In this document: one piece after another, positions 1-6,362 of the stretch
Layout: every line of letters begins with the position of its first letter
Numbering within the stretch: position 1 is the stretch's first letter
From: Bacillota bacterium
GTDB taxonomy: Bacteria; Bacillota; Clostridia; Christensenellales; CAG-138
Assembly: GCA_023461495.1 (NCBI GenBank)
Contig: JAEYLA010000024.1
Location: 1-7,300, forward strand
DNA: 7,300 nucleotides
Direction of reading: 5' to 3'
The notes under the pieces: generated by a model
The model's database searches: none
Seen by the model: only the letters and a program-made list of their open reading frames with translations
Told to the model about the DNA's origin: nothing
Position numbers and translations under genes: made by a program

Positions 1-897
1 AAGAACGGGGATGGTGGGCATGCCCGGAATGAAGCTGAGCATCGCCAGCATGCCGCCCAAAATATAGAGCGCCTGCGGCTTTGCAAACAGCTGCCCCGAA
101 AGGTCGGCGCCAAAGCTGCTTTCGCTGGCCGAGCGCGTTACGATAATGCCTGCGGAAGTGGAAACGAGCAGCGCCGGAATCTGGTTGACCAAACCTTCGC
201 CCACGGTTGCAAGCGCATATACCTGGAGTACCTGTTCAATCGCCATGACCTTGCCGCCCAGGCCGAGCGCGCCGATCACGATACCGCCGACGAGGTTGAC
301 GAAGGTAATGATAATGCCGACAATCGCATCGCCTTTGATAAATTTAGAGGCACCGTCCATTGCGCCGTAAAAATCCGCTTCACGCTGCACGGCTTCCCTT
401 CGCTTTTTCGCATCCCCTTCGCTGATAATGCCGGTATTCAAATCCGCATCGATTGCCATCTGTTTGCCGGGCATTGCGTCGAGCGTAAATCTGGCCGCAA
501 CTTCGGCAACACGCTCGGAACCCTTTGTGATGACCATGAACTGCACGATGACGATGATAATGAATATGATAAAGCCGACAACGAGGTTGCTGCCCATCAC
601 GAAGGAGGCAAATGTATGGATGACGTTTCCCGCTTCCCCGCTGTTGCCTAAAATCAGACGGGTGGACGAAATGTTGAGCGCCAGACGGAACAGCGTCAAA
701 ATCAGGAGCATCGTCGGGAATGTGGAAAATTCCAGCGTCTCCTTGATGTAGAGCGACATCAACAGCACCAGCATGGAAATGGAGACATTGAGGATAAGCA
801 GCATGTCTAAGAAAGCGGGCGTGAGCGGCACGATGATAAGGATTACGATGCCCAGCACCATCACCGCTACCAAAATGTCCGAGCCTTTGATTTTCAT
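1..897 (-). CDS. flhA: Flagellar export apparatus protein FlhA, N-terminal part (3' end outside window)
   Basis: FlhA is the large inner-membrane component of the flagellar type III export gate; it couples proton flow to export and its cytosolic domain receives substrate-chaperone complexes. Here 299 codons are visible from the ATG at 897, beginning MKIKGSDILVAVMV; the frame stays open to the left edge, so the C-terminal cytosolic domain lies outside. Hydrophobic segments are at about residues 7-26, 30-50, 100-124, 190-212, 230-257 and 277-295. FHIPEP-family landmarks are LNISSTRLIL (about 74-83), KGSERVAEVAARF (125-137), DAMPGKQMAIDADL (140-153) and MDGASKFIKGDAI (180-192). In the last, K185 and D190 have the spacing of Salmonella K203 and D208, the latter implicated in proton coupling. 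An AGGAGG ribosome site overlaps the end of flhB, and the genes are 5 nt apart. The identification is very secure. Confidence 0.97.
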   Translation of the reverse strand, partial: MKIKGSDILVAVMVLGIVILIIVPLTPAFLDMLLILNVSISMLVLLMSLYIKETLEFSTFPTMLLILTLFRLALNISSTRLILGNSGEAGNVIHTFASFVMGSNLVVGFIIFIIIVIVQFMVITKGSERVAEVAARFTLDAMPGKQMAIDADLNTGIISEGDAKKRREAVQREADFYGAMDGASKFIKGDAIVGIIITFVNLVGGIVIGALGLGGKVMAIEQVLQVYALATVGEGLVNQIPALLVSTSAGIIVTRSASESSFGADLSGQLFAKPQALYILGGMLAMLSFIPGMPTIPVL

Positions 898-902
898 GCG
901 CT

Positions 903-1973
903 TTACCTCCTCCTTTCCGGATGCTTCAACCGGTACACATACGCTAAAATTTCCGCCACAGCCTGATAGAACTCCTCGGGTACTTCATCGCCGATCTCAC
1001 AGAAGAAGTACAGGCTTCTGGCAAGGGATTTGTTCTCCACAATCTCCACGCGGTGCTCTTTGGCCTTCTCCTTAATCTTTCTGGCTAAAAAGTCCTGCCC
1101 TTTTGCCACAATCACCGGCGCGCCGTTCGCCCCCTCTTTGTAGGAAAGCGCAACAGCAAAGTGCGTCGGGTTTGTAATGACCACATCCGCCTCCGAGACC
1201 GCCTGCATCATGCGCATGCTGCTCATCTGGCGCTGTTTCTGCCGGATACGCCCCTTGATCTGGGGATTCCCCTCGGTCATTTTATATTCGTCCTTGATCT
1301 CCTGCTTGGTCATCATCAGGTCCTTTTCATACTGCCGCCACTGGAGGAAGTAATCGACTGGGCCCAATACCGCAAGGACAACCGCGAGCTTAAACGCAAC
1401 GCCCAATACCATCTGCCATGTCTCCCGGATGGAAAAATCCAGTTCCTGGTGCATGAGCGCAGGCGTGCTCTGGATGCGGATCGAATACTCATCGTATGCG
1501 ACCTTTGCAAGCACCGCCAGCCGGACGAGGGATTTTAACAGGTCAATCAGCGTCTTTTTGGAGAAAATCCGTTTGAATCCCTCCGCCATGCTGATGCGGG
1601 AAAACTTGGGCTGTATGGCCTTTGTGGTGAACAGCGCCCCTACCTGCAAAAAGTTGAATATGAGCCCTGCCGCAAACGCAACTGCAAGCACCGGCAGCAA
1701 TATCACCACAAACCGTATATACAGGTCCTTGAACGTGGCATGGATATTCGCCACATTGAACGCTTCGGGTGCGCCCCCGCTGAAGTATTGGATGGAAAGC
1801 TTTTTAAGCCCGTCCACCATCATCACGCCCGCAAGGGACAATATGCCAAAAAGTGCAAGCAGGGAAAACGCGGTGGTCAGATCGGTGCTTTTGAATACCT
1901 GCCCTTTGTCACGCGCATCCTTCCGCTTTTTGGGCGTTGCTTTTTCAGTCCGGTCTCCGCTATTCTGGCTCAT
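903..1973 (-). CDS. flhB: Flagellar export switch protein FlhB
   Basis: FlhB is the autocleaving inner-membrane protein that switches the export apparatus from rod/hook to filament substrates. The 356-residue product has the usual length. Residues 1-30 are a basic N-terminus with the family motif GDRTEKATPKKRKDARDKGQV. About four hydrophobic segments follow (roughly 33-54, 87-110, 144-160 and 188-210). A charged linker (about 214-250) leads to the cytosolic domain. The autocleavage motif NPTH is at residues 268-271, with cleavage expected between N268 and P269; its context ADVVITNPTHFAVAL is canonical. The C-terminal tail ends HPERRR. The start codon overlaps the fliR stop as ATGA, indicating translational coupling, and flhA follows after 5 nt. 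It is a separate gene, not fused to fliR as in some clostridia. The identification is very secure. Confidence 0.98.
   Translation of the reverse strand: MSQNSGDRTEKATPKKRKDARDKGQVFKSTDLTTAFSLLALFGILSLAGVMMVDGLKKLSIQYFSGGAPEAFNVANIHATFKDLYIRFVVILLPVLAVAFAAGLIFNFLQVGALFTTKAIQPKFSRISMAEGFKRIFSKKTLIDLLKSLVRLAVLAKVAYDEYSIRIQSTPALMHQELDFSIRETWQMVLGVAFKLAVVLAVLGPVDYFLQWRQYEKDLMMTKQEIKDEYKMTEGNPQIKGRIRQKQRQMSSMRMMQAVSEADVVITNPTHFAVALSYKEGANGAPVIVAKGQDFLARKIKEKAKEHRVEIVENKSLARSLYFFCEIGDEVPEEFYQAVAEILAYVYRLKHPERRR
905..914 (-). promoter_or_regulatory. Strong Shine-Dalgarno site of flhA
   Basis: Read on the minus strand this is AGGAGGAGGT, with AGGAGG ending 8 nt before the flhA ATG. It lies across the last codons and the stop codon of flhB, so ribosomes finishing flhB uncover it. 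It is the closest match to the anti-Shine-Dalgarno consensus seen at any gene start in the window, and it fixes the flhA start at 897. Confidence 0.85.
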
Positions 1974-2761
1974 ACTGCACCCGAAAGCCCTTTGAGCATG
2001 TAGTGGATGGACTCAAACATGTTCGAAAACATGGTGTTCGCAAAAGTGACGTATACCGGCAGCAGTAACAGCAGCGCCAAAAACCCAAGCATGATTTTGA
2101 GCGGTATGCCGACGACAAACACGTTCATCTGCGGGGTGGTCCGCACAATCACACCCATCAAGATCTCCCCCATCATGCCCGCCGCGATCATCGGCATTGC
2201 CACCTTGGCGGCCAGCATAAACGAAAGCACGAACACCTCCAGCGCCGAATATCCCAAGGCCGGAGCAAGCGTCACCTGCCCCACCGGAATGTAGGAGAAG
2301 GTGTTTAGGAGGATGTACACAAGCTGGTGGTGCCCGTCCACCACGAAAAACAGAATCAGCATGATGGTATAAAGGAAGTTGCCCGTTACCGGAACGCTGA
2401 TGTTCGATTGCACATCAAACACGTTCACCATACCAAAACCCATCTGCATGTCTATGGTGTAGCCCGCCGTCTGCGGGATGCTGAAAAACAGCGTCGTCAC
2501 ATACCCCAGCACAAGGCCGAAGAGCAGCTCCTTGATACAAAGCAGTGCATACTCAAATACGCTGCGGTAAACGATTGCCGTACGCGCGGCGTCCGCGGAA
2601 TACACGACATACGCGAGCGAGATGCAGATCATGATTTTGAGCATGCTCGGCAGCGTCTTTCGCCCGAAAATCGGGCTGGAAAAAATCAACGCCGAAACCC
2701 GCAGGAAGATCAGCACGAAATAATCGACATTGAGCAGAACGGCGTTTACGATCTTTTCCAT
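1970..2761 (-). CDS. fliR: Flagellar export gate protein FliR
   Basis: FliR is the single-copy subunit that completes the helical FliP5-FliQ4-FliR1 export gate in the inner membrane. The 263 residues are almost entirely hydrophobic, with several membrane-entering helices (about 14-29, 40-55, 72-95, 128-142, 173-200 and 221-241). Family-typical stretches are LRVSALIFSSPIFG (20-33), the conserved glycine/glutamine-rich region near 96-110, DGHHQLVYILLNTFSYIPVG (142-161), and MGEILMGVIVRTTPQMNVF (197-215) followed by VVGIPLKIMLG (216-226). It starts 12 nt after fliQ; a GGTGA element close to the ATG is a modest ribosome site. Its stop overlaps the flhB start by 4 nt, matching the need for FlhB to wrap around the assembled FliPQR gate. 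The identification is secure. Confidence 0.97.
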   Translation of the reverse strand: MEKIVNAVLLNVDYFVLIFLRVSALIFSSPIFGRKTLPSMLKIMICISLAYVVYSADAARTAIVYRSVFEYALLCIKELLFGLVLGYVTTLFFSIPQTAGYTIDMQMGFGMVNVFDVQSNISVPVTGNFLYTIMLILFFVVDGHHQLVYILLNTFSYIPVGQVTLAPALGYSALEVFVLSFMLAAKVAMPMIAAGMMGEILMGVIVRTTPQMNVFVVGIPLKIMLGFLALLLLLPVYVTFANTMFSNMFESIHYMLKGLSGAV

Positions 2762-2773
2762 CGCTCACCCACA

Positions 2774-3043
2774 CTAGATACGGGTATTTCCGATATACTC
2801 GAATATGCGCAGCGTAAAATCGGAAAGGCTGGTGAGCATCCATCCGCCAAACACCAGTAGGGCTATAAATATCGCAATGATCTTTGGCACAAACGCAAGA
2901 CTCTGCTCGTTAATCTGCGTCGTTGCCTGAAAAATGGAAACGATAATACCCACGATCATGCCGATGATAAGCGGCGGCGCCGCCACCATCATAATGGTGG
3001 TGACCGCATCCTGCATTATCTTGATTACCGTCGTCTGGTCCAT
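2774..3043 (-). CDS. fliQ: Flagellar export gate protein FliQ
   Basis: FliQ is a small hairpin membrane protein; four copies complete the export gate around FliP and FliR. With the start at 3043 the product is 89 residues, the standard family length, beginning MDQTTVIKIMQDAV. Two hydrophobic helices are visible at about 13-38 and 52-74, joined by the polar loop QATTQINEQSLAF, a hallmark of the family. The frame is open to another ATG at 3064 (7 more residues, MGLEGNS), but an AGAGGG ribosome site lies between the two starts at the right distance from the inner ATG, so the shorter form is preferred. It sits 54 nt downstream of fliP and 12 nt before fliR. Confidence 0.96.
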   Translation of the reverse strand: MDQTTVIKIMQDAVTTIMMVAAPPLIIGMIVGIIVSIFQATTQINEQSLAFVPKIIAIFIALLVFGGWMLTSLSDFTLRIFEYIGNTRI

Positions 3044-3050
3044 GCTGTTT

Positions 3051-3056
3051 CCCTCT
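3051..3056 (-). promoter_or_regulatory. Shine-Dalgarno site of fliQ, decides the start
   Basis: On the minus strand this reads AGAGGG, 7 nt before the ATG at 3043. It falls inside the longer alternative frame that begins at 3064, and so argues that translation begins at 3043, giving the usual 89-residue FliQ. Confidence 0.6.
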
Positions 3057-3097
3057 AATCCCATATTGCGCTTTTTCCGTCAGACAGCGGCGCGTCA

Positions 3098-3943
3098 TCA
3101 TCCGAAGCTTGTGAGCAGCGATTTTACCGTAAGCGTCCACCCGTCCACCATAACGAACAGCAGCATCTTAAACGGCAGTGAAATAACAACAGGCGGCAGC
3201 ATCATCATACCCATGGACATCAGGGTACTTGCCACCACCATATCGATCACGATAAACGGGATATAGATGTAAAAGCCGATCTCAAACCCATGCTTGATCT
3301 CGCTGGTGATAAACGCCGGGATCAATGTTGTATTGGGAATGCTCTCAAGCGTTTCCACCGTATCGGGCTGGCCGGAAGCGGAAAGAAAGAACTTGAGGTC
3401 GGATTTATAGGTTTGCTTGAACATGAATTCGCGCATTGGCGCCATGGCCTGCTCGACTGCGGATTCCTCCGTAATGATGCCCTTTACATAGGGGTCATAC
3501 GCCTCTGTTTCAATCTGCTTGATGACAGGGGACATCACAAACAGTGTAAGAAACAGCGCAAGGCCGATAAGAACCTGGTTTGGCGGCATCTGCTGCAGAC
3601 CCATGCCGTTGCGCACAAGCGAAAGCACAATGATGATGCGCGTAAAGCTGGTGAGCATAATCAGTATGGAGGGCAGCACGCTTAATACGGTGAGCAGCAG
3701 CAGGATATCCACCGATTCGCTCCTGTCGCCCAGAAGCCCCCCGAACGGCCCGTTCGCGGAACTGGTATTCTCTTTTAAGACCGAACAACCACATAACAAA
3801 ACAGCCACCATAATGACCGTAATCAAGAGCCAAACCCGTTTGGCTCCTTTTTTGGTCTTACGGTGGTGGTCTTTTCTCATCCCGGGCATCATCGTCATCT
3901 TCAGCGGCGGCAAAAGCGTCGCTTGGCGCTCACTTTTTCTCAT
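3098..3943 (-). CDS. fliP: Flagellar export gate protein FliP
   Basis: FliP forms the pentameric core of the export gate pore. The frame gives 281 residues from the ATG at 3943, against about 220-260 for most family members. The conserved body starts near residue 78: LTVLSVLPSILIMLTSFTRI, then QQMPPNQVLIGLALFLT (117-133). Further on are MREFMFKQT (170-178), IPAFITSEIKHGFEIGFYIYIPF (208-230), and SMGMMMLPPVVISLPFK (243-259), whose methionines 246-248 match the gasket that seals the pore. A hydrophobic signal segment (about 37-50) follows a very basic, unusually long leader. Its end reads LLCGCS (C53), resembling a lipoprotein signal. The start is uncertain: ATG 3943 has AGGA 10 nt upstream; in-frame ATGs at 3898 and 3880 would give a more usual leader but lack a clear ribosome site. 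The family identity is secure. Confidence 0.95.
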   Translation of the reverse strand: MRKSERQATLLPPLKMTMMPGMRKDHHRKTKKGAKRVWLLITVIMVAVLLCGCSVLKENTSSANGPFGGLLGDRSESVDILLLLTVLSVLPSILIMLTSFTRIIIVLSLVRNGMGLQQMPPNQVLIGLALFLTLFVMSPVIKQIETEAYDPYVKGIITEESAVEQAMAPMREFMFKQTYKSDLKFFLSASGQPDTVETLESIPNTTLIPAFITSEIKHGFEIGFYIYIPFIVIDMVVASTLMSMGMMMLPPVVISLPFKMLLFVMVDGWTLTVKSLLTSFG

Positions 3944-4003
3944 GTATCCGACATCCTGTTCCCCCCGGCCTCACACACGCCCCCCCAGGCATGCGCGCGG
4001 CGC
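3944..4003 (-). other. G-rich spacer between fliO and fliP with fliP ribosome site
   Basis: This 60-nt gap carries two G-tracts on the transcribed strand, G7 (3980-3986) and G6 (3961-3966), in a GC-rich, GT-repeat context. AGGA at 3954-3957 is the likely ribosome site for the fliP ATG at 3943. A four-codon frame ATG TCG GAT ACA TGA (3940-3954) overlaps the fliP start as ATGA; its ATG directly abuts AACAGG. Whether this mini-frame is translated cannot be judged from the sequence. Confidence 0.4.
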
Positions 4004-4363
4004 TTATTTGAGCGGCGAATGCTCATCCTTTTTATAAATCGCTGAAAGCACGTCTTTAAAGGATGATATGCCCCCCTGTGGCTGTTTCTCCTCTATAAGC
4101 GGCTGGAGTTCGCCAAGCTCCGCCGTCATCAGCGGCTGGATATTCTGCTGCGTAATCCCCACTACCATGTACTTTTCTCCGACCTGAAGCAGCAAAATCT
4201 GCTTGTCCTTTGAAAGCACCAGGCGATCCTTTATCGTCATGTATTTCCCCTTCATGAGATTGCCGCCCTTCACAGACAAGAACTTTGTTGTAAAGTAAGC
4301 GGCAAAAAGCACAAGCAGCAATACAAGGATCAATAAGAATGTAGAGCCCGAATCCTCCAGCAT
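4004..4363 (-). CDS. fliO: Flagellar biosynthesis protein FliO (FliZ of Bacillus nomenclature)
   Basis: FliO is a small bitopic membrane protein that stabilises FliP and helps the FliP ring assemble. The 119-residue product has a short polar N-terminus (MLEDSGST), one hydrophobic helix at about 9-26, then a cytosolic domain with the FliO-type pattern: TIKDRLVLSKDKQILLLQVGEKYMVVGITQQNI (43-75), typical of the fold in which a hydrophobic strand is followed by a GxKYxxxGxT motif. The C-terminal tail is polar and variable, as in the family. It starts 3 nt after fliE, with AGGT inside the end of fliE as a modest ribosome site. Position directly before fliPQR supports the call; the family is divergent, so certainty is a little lower than for its neighbours. 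Confidence 0.9.
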   Translation of the reverse strand: MLEDSGSTFLLILVLLLVLFAAYFTTKFLSVKGGNLMKGKYMTIKDRLVLSKDKQILLLQVGEKYMVVGITQQNIQPLMTAELGELQPLIEEKQPQGGISSFKDVLSAIYKKDEHSPLK

Positions 4364-4366
4364 CTT

Positions 4367-4660
4367 TTATACCTGCATACGCATGACTTCGTTATAGGCG
4401 TCAATCACCTTGTTGCGGACCTGAATGGCGAGGTTTAAAGACAATTCCGCCTTCTTTGCCGCGATGGTCGTTGTATGGATATCCGTAATATCGCCGGAAA
4501 GCAGGCTTAACGTGTTTGCCTGTGTGGCGGCGTCCGTTGCCTGCGCCTCCTGGAGCACATTGCCCAAAATGTCCGAAAAGCTTGCGCCCTCCACCTTTGC
4601 GGCAGCCTGGGGCTGCTGCGCAGCCGTAGAAACAACGTTTGCGATCTGTTGAATCTGCAT
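4367..4660 (-). CDS. fliE: Flagellar hook-basal body complex protein FliE
   Basis: FliE is the adaptor that anchors the proximal rod to the MS ring and the FliP/FliR gate, and it is among the first exported substrates. The 97 residues fit the family length. The N-terminal part (about 1-25) is Gln/Ala-rich and probably disordered. FSDILGNVLQEAQ (28-40) begins the helical region, and the C-terminus LNLAIQVRNKVIDAYNEVMRMQV (75-97) is the diagnostic FliE signature (VRNKVxxAYxEVMRMxV). An AAGGA ribosome site lies upstream of the ATG at 4660, within the 25-nt gap after flgC. The next gene is fliO, not fliF as is usual in Firmicutes. Confidence 0.97.
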   Translation of the reverse strand: MQIQQIANVVSTAAQQPQAAAKVEGASFSDILGNVLQEAQATDAATQANTLSLLSGDITDIHTTTIAAKKAELSLNLAIQVRNKVIDAYNEVMRMQV

Positions 4661-4685
4661 GGCGTATCCTTACCTTTCCGTCCGG

Positions 4686-5135
4686 TTAACGGCCGATCTC
4701 AAGCGCCTTGAGCGCCATGTTCTTCGTGGCGTTGAGCGCGGTGATGTTTGCTTCATACGCGCGCGTCGCCGCCATCATATCCACCATTTCCGTCACTTCA
4801 TTGACGTTGGAGTATTTGACATATCCATTCTCATCCGCATCCGGGTGGCTGGGATCGTATTCCGTCTTAAAGTCCGACATATCCGTCGCGATCGAGGAAA
4901 CCACCACGCCGCGCCCGTGCGAGGCGCTCCGGCCATTTTTTGCTTCGTTCAGGTAATCGGCAAACGAGGTGTTGTCCGCACGCTCTGCGAATACCGCAAC
5001 CCTGCGCCGGTAAGGTTCGCCGTTTGCGGTACGGGTCGTACCCGCGTTGGCAATGTTCTGGCTGATGACGTCCATACGCAGCCGCTGGGCCGTTAACGCG
5101 GAGCCACTGATATCAAGGGAGCTTAAAAATGCCAT
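4686..5135 (-). CDS. flgC: Flagellar basal-body rod protein FlgC
   Basis: FlgC is a proximal rod subunit exported by the flagellar type III system. The 149-residue product has the standard length. The N-terminal rod/hook-family motif is LDISGSALTAQRLRMDVISQNIANAGTT (7-34), followed by PYRRR (41-45). YDPSHPDADENGYVKYSNV (93-111) is a strongly conserved FlgC segment, and the C-terminal helix EMVDMMAATRAYEANITALNATKNMALKALEIG packs against the N-terminal helix in the assembled rod. As expected for a type III substrate there is no Sec signal. It begins 6 nt after flgB with a G/A-rich ribosome site overlapping the end of flgB, and is followed by fliE after 25 nt. Confidence 0.98.
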   Translation of the reverse strand: MAFLSSLDISGSALTAQRLRMDVISQNIANAGTTRTANGEPYRRRVAVFAERADNTSFADYLNEAKNGRSASHGRGVVVSSIATDMSDFKTEYDPSHPDADENGYVKYSNVNEVTEMVDMMAATRAYEANITALNATKNMALKALEIGR

Positions 5136-5141
5136 GCCGGT

Positions 5142-5720
5142 TTACTTCCCTTCCCGAATTGCCATGCCCAAACGGGCAAATTCGCTGTTGATTTGTTCCG
5201 TGAGCGTATAATAATAGACGGTGTTGCGCGCGAGCGCAACGTTTTCCGCCTCCACATCGACATTGTTGCCGTCATACCGCATATTGGTTTTGTCGTTTTT
5301 CGTGACCTGCGCCGTCACATCGGAAAGCGGGGTCTGCTGCGCATCGTCCGCAAAGGTAAAGTGGTTTTCACGCGTACGCTTGCTGGCAAAGTCCGTATCC
5401 ATTCTAACGGGATCCTTTACAAGCTCCTCATTTTTTGAGAACGCGATGTGCTTGTCCCTTGTGCGCTTGTTTTCATAGCGCGGCTCAATGGTTGCGGCAA
5501 ACGCATCCTGCTCGGGCGCGCGCACCCCCACTGCACCGGACTGCGCCTCCAGCTGATCGTTGAGCGCCTTTTGAAAGATCGACTCAAATTCCACGCTGGA
5601 ACTCTTGAAATTCGGAGTCTCCGCGTTTGCAATATTGTTGGAGATCACTTCGTTGCGGACCCATGCGGCATCCATGCCTTTTTGCAAAAGATCAATTCCG
5701 CCAAACATCTTTGGTATCAT
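5142..5720 (-). CDS. flgB: Flagellar basal-body rod protein FlgB, enlarged form
   Basis: FlgB is a proximal rod subunit. The N-terminus IDLLQKGMDAAWVRNEVISNNIANAETPNFKSSSVEFE (9-46) and the C-terminus MRYDGNNVDVEAENVALARNTVYYYTL (147-173) are canonical for the family. The protein is 192 residues, about 50-60 more than the usual 130-140. The extra length sits in the middle, roughly 60-140, where a short motif appears twice: KRTRDKHIAF (85-94) and KRTRENHFTF (114-123). Each resembles the single region around a THPxHI-like motif in ordinary FlgB, suggesting internal duplication. The start at 5720 follows the transglycosylase stop by 4 nt, with AAGGAG in the end of that gene; ATG at residue 5 is an alternative start. 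No Sec signal is present, as expected. Confidence 0.95.
   Translation of the reverse strand: MIPKMFGGIDLLQKGMDAAWVRNEVISNNIANAETPNFKSSSVEFESIFQKALNDQLEAQSGAVGVRAPEQDAFAATIEPRYENKRTRDKHIAFSKNEELVKDPVRMDTDFASKRTRENHFTFADDAQQTPLSDVTAQVTKNDKTNMRYDGNNVDVEAENVALARNTVYYYTLTEQINSEFARLGMAIREGK
5352..5468 (-). repeat. Internal protein-level repeat within flgB
   Basis: The segments 5439-5468 and 5352-5381 encode KRTRDKHIAF and KRTRENHFTF, six identities in ten residues, offset by 29 residues. The nucleotide sequences have diverged, so if this arose by duplication it is not recent. No third copy is seen. Confidence 0.55.
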
Positions 5721-5724
5721 CGCC

Positions 5725-6336
5725 CTAGCTCACTCCTTCCCCAACGCGATACGCCTCATAATTGGACAGCACCTTGGATACATAATTCCGCACGCGCTCG
5801 CTGATTTTTGCGTACTGCGCCGCATCGTCAGCGTCCGTAATATTTAAACCCGATATCCTGCTTGGTCCGGTATTGTACGCGGCCAGCGCCAAGCGCACAT
5901 CCCCGAAGCGGTCGATGAGGTTTCTTAAATACTTCGTGCCGCCCGCAATGTTCTGTGCCGGGTCAAACGAATTGGTAACGCCCAAAGAAGCGGCTGTGGA
6001 CGGCATCAACTGCATGAGTCCCTCCGCCCCCGCGGAGGAGACCGCATCCGTACGGTAGCTTGACTCCGCCTGAATCACGGCTTTCACAAGCGCCGCATCC
6101 AGACCATTCTGCTGTGCTGCGGTTTGGATCAGCCCATCGTAGGCCACGGAACCGGCGGCAGCCACGGGCTGCGCCCCCATATTGCCAAGCGGGATCGGGC
6201 TGCTGTCCGCCGCGAGCGTATCTGAAAGCAAATTGGAAAACCGCGGCGACTGAAAGCCGACCCTTGCCGCATTTGCGTCCAGAATGGATTGCACCTGCTC
6301 TAATTTGGTTAAATATATCCCTCTAACCGATTCCAT
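5725..6336 (-). CDS. Lytic transglycosylase, SLT-domain, flagellar operon type
   Basis: This is a 203-residue peptidoglycan lytic transglycosylase of the Slt/MltC-like (family 1) type, which cleaves the glycan MurNAc-GlcNAc bond. The catalytic domain is C-terminal (about 65-200). It has IQAESSYRTDAVSSAGAEGLMQLMP (88-112), with E91 as the catalytic glutamate, and ALAAYNTGPSRI (150-161) closing the active site. The N-terminal 60 residues are predicted soluble and include LEQVQSIL; there is no Sec signal or membrane helix from the chosen start. ATG 6336 is preferred because AGAAGG lies 9 nt upstream. The frame extends to 6480 but that part is AT-rich, atypical and contains the promoter candidate. 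As first gene of the operon, 4 nt before flgB, it probably opens the wall for rod growth, like FlgJ/CwlQ-type enzymes. That role is an inference. Confidence 0.9.
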   Translation of the reverse strand: MESVRGIYLTKLEQVQSILDANAARVGFQSPRFSNLLSDTLAADSSPIPLGNMGAQPVAAAGSVAYDGLIQTAAQQNGLDAALVKAVIQAESSYRTDAVSSAGAEGLMQLMPSTAASLGVTNSFDPAQNIAGGTKYLRNLIDRFGDVRLALAAYNTGPSRISGLNITDADDAAQYAKISERVRNYVSKVLSNYEAYRVGEGVS

Positions 6337-6345
6337 ACAGCAAAC

Positions 6346-6351
6346 CCTTCT
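6346..6351 (-). promoter_or_regulatory. Shine-Dalgarno site of the transglycosylase gene, decides the start
   Basis: Read on the minus strand as AGAAGG (followed by GTTTGCTGT), 9 nt before the ATG at 6336. It supports this start over upstream ATGs in the same frame at 6372 and 6480. Confidence 0.6.
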
Positions 6352-6362
6352 TATACTAATTG

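Noticed and set aside
2973..3000. GC palindrome GGCGGCGCCGCC and a 7-bp hairpin CCACCAT-CATA-ATGGTGG inside fliQ
   Set aside because: Both fall in the conserved first helix of FliQ (TTIMMVAAPP), where Thr, Met, Val, Ala and Pro codons readily produce such complementarity. There is no T-run and a terminator within fliQ would cut off fliR, flhB and flhA.
3044..3097. Possible terminator or small gene in the 54-nt fliP-fliQ gap
   Set aside because: Only very short complementary stretches are present without a T-run, and the gap is accounted for by the fliQ ribosome site; the operon continues with fliQ.
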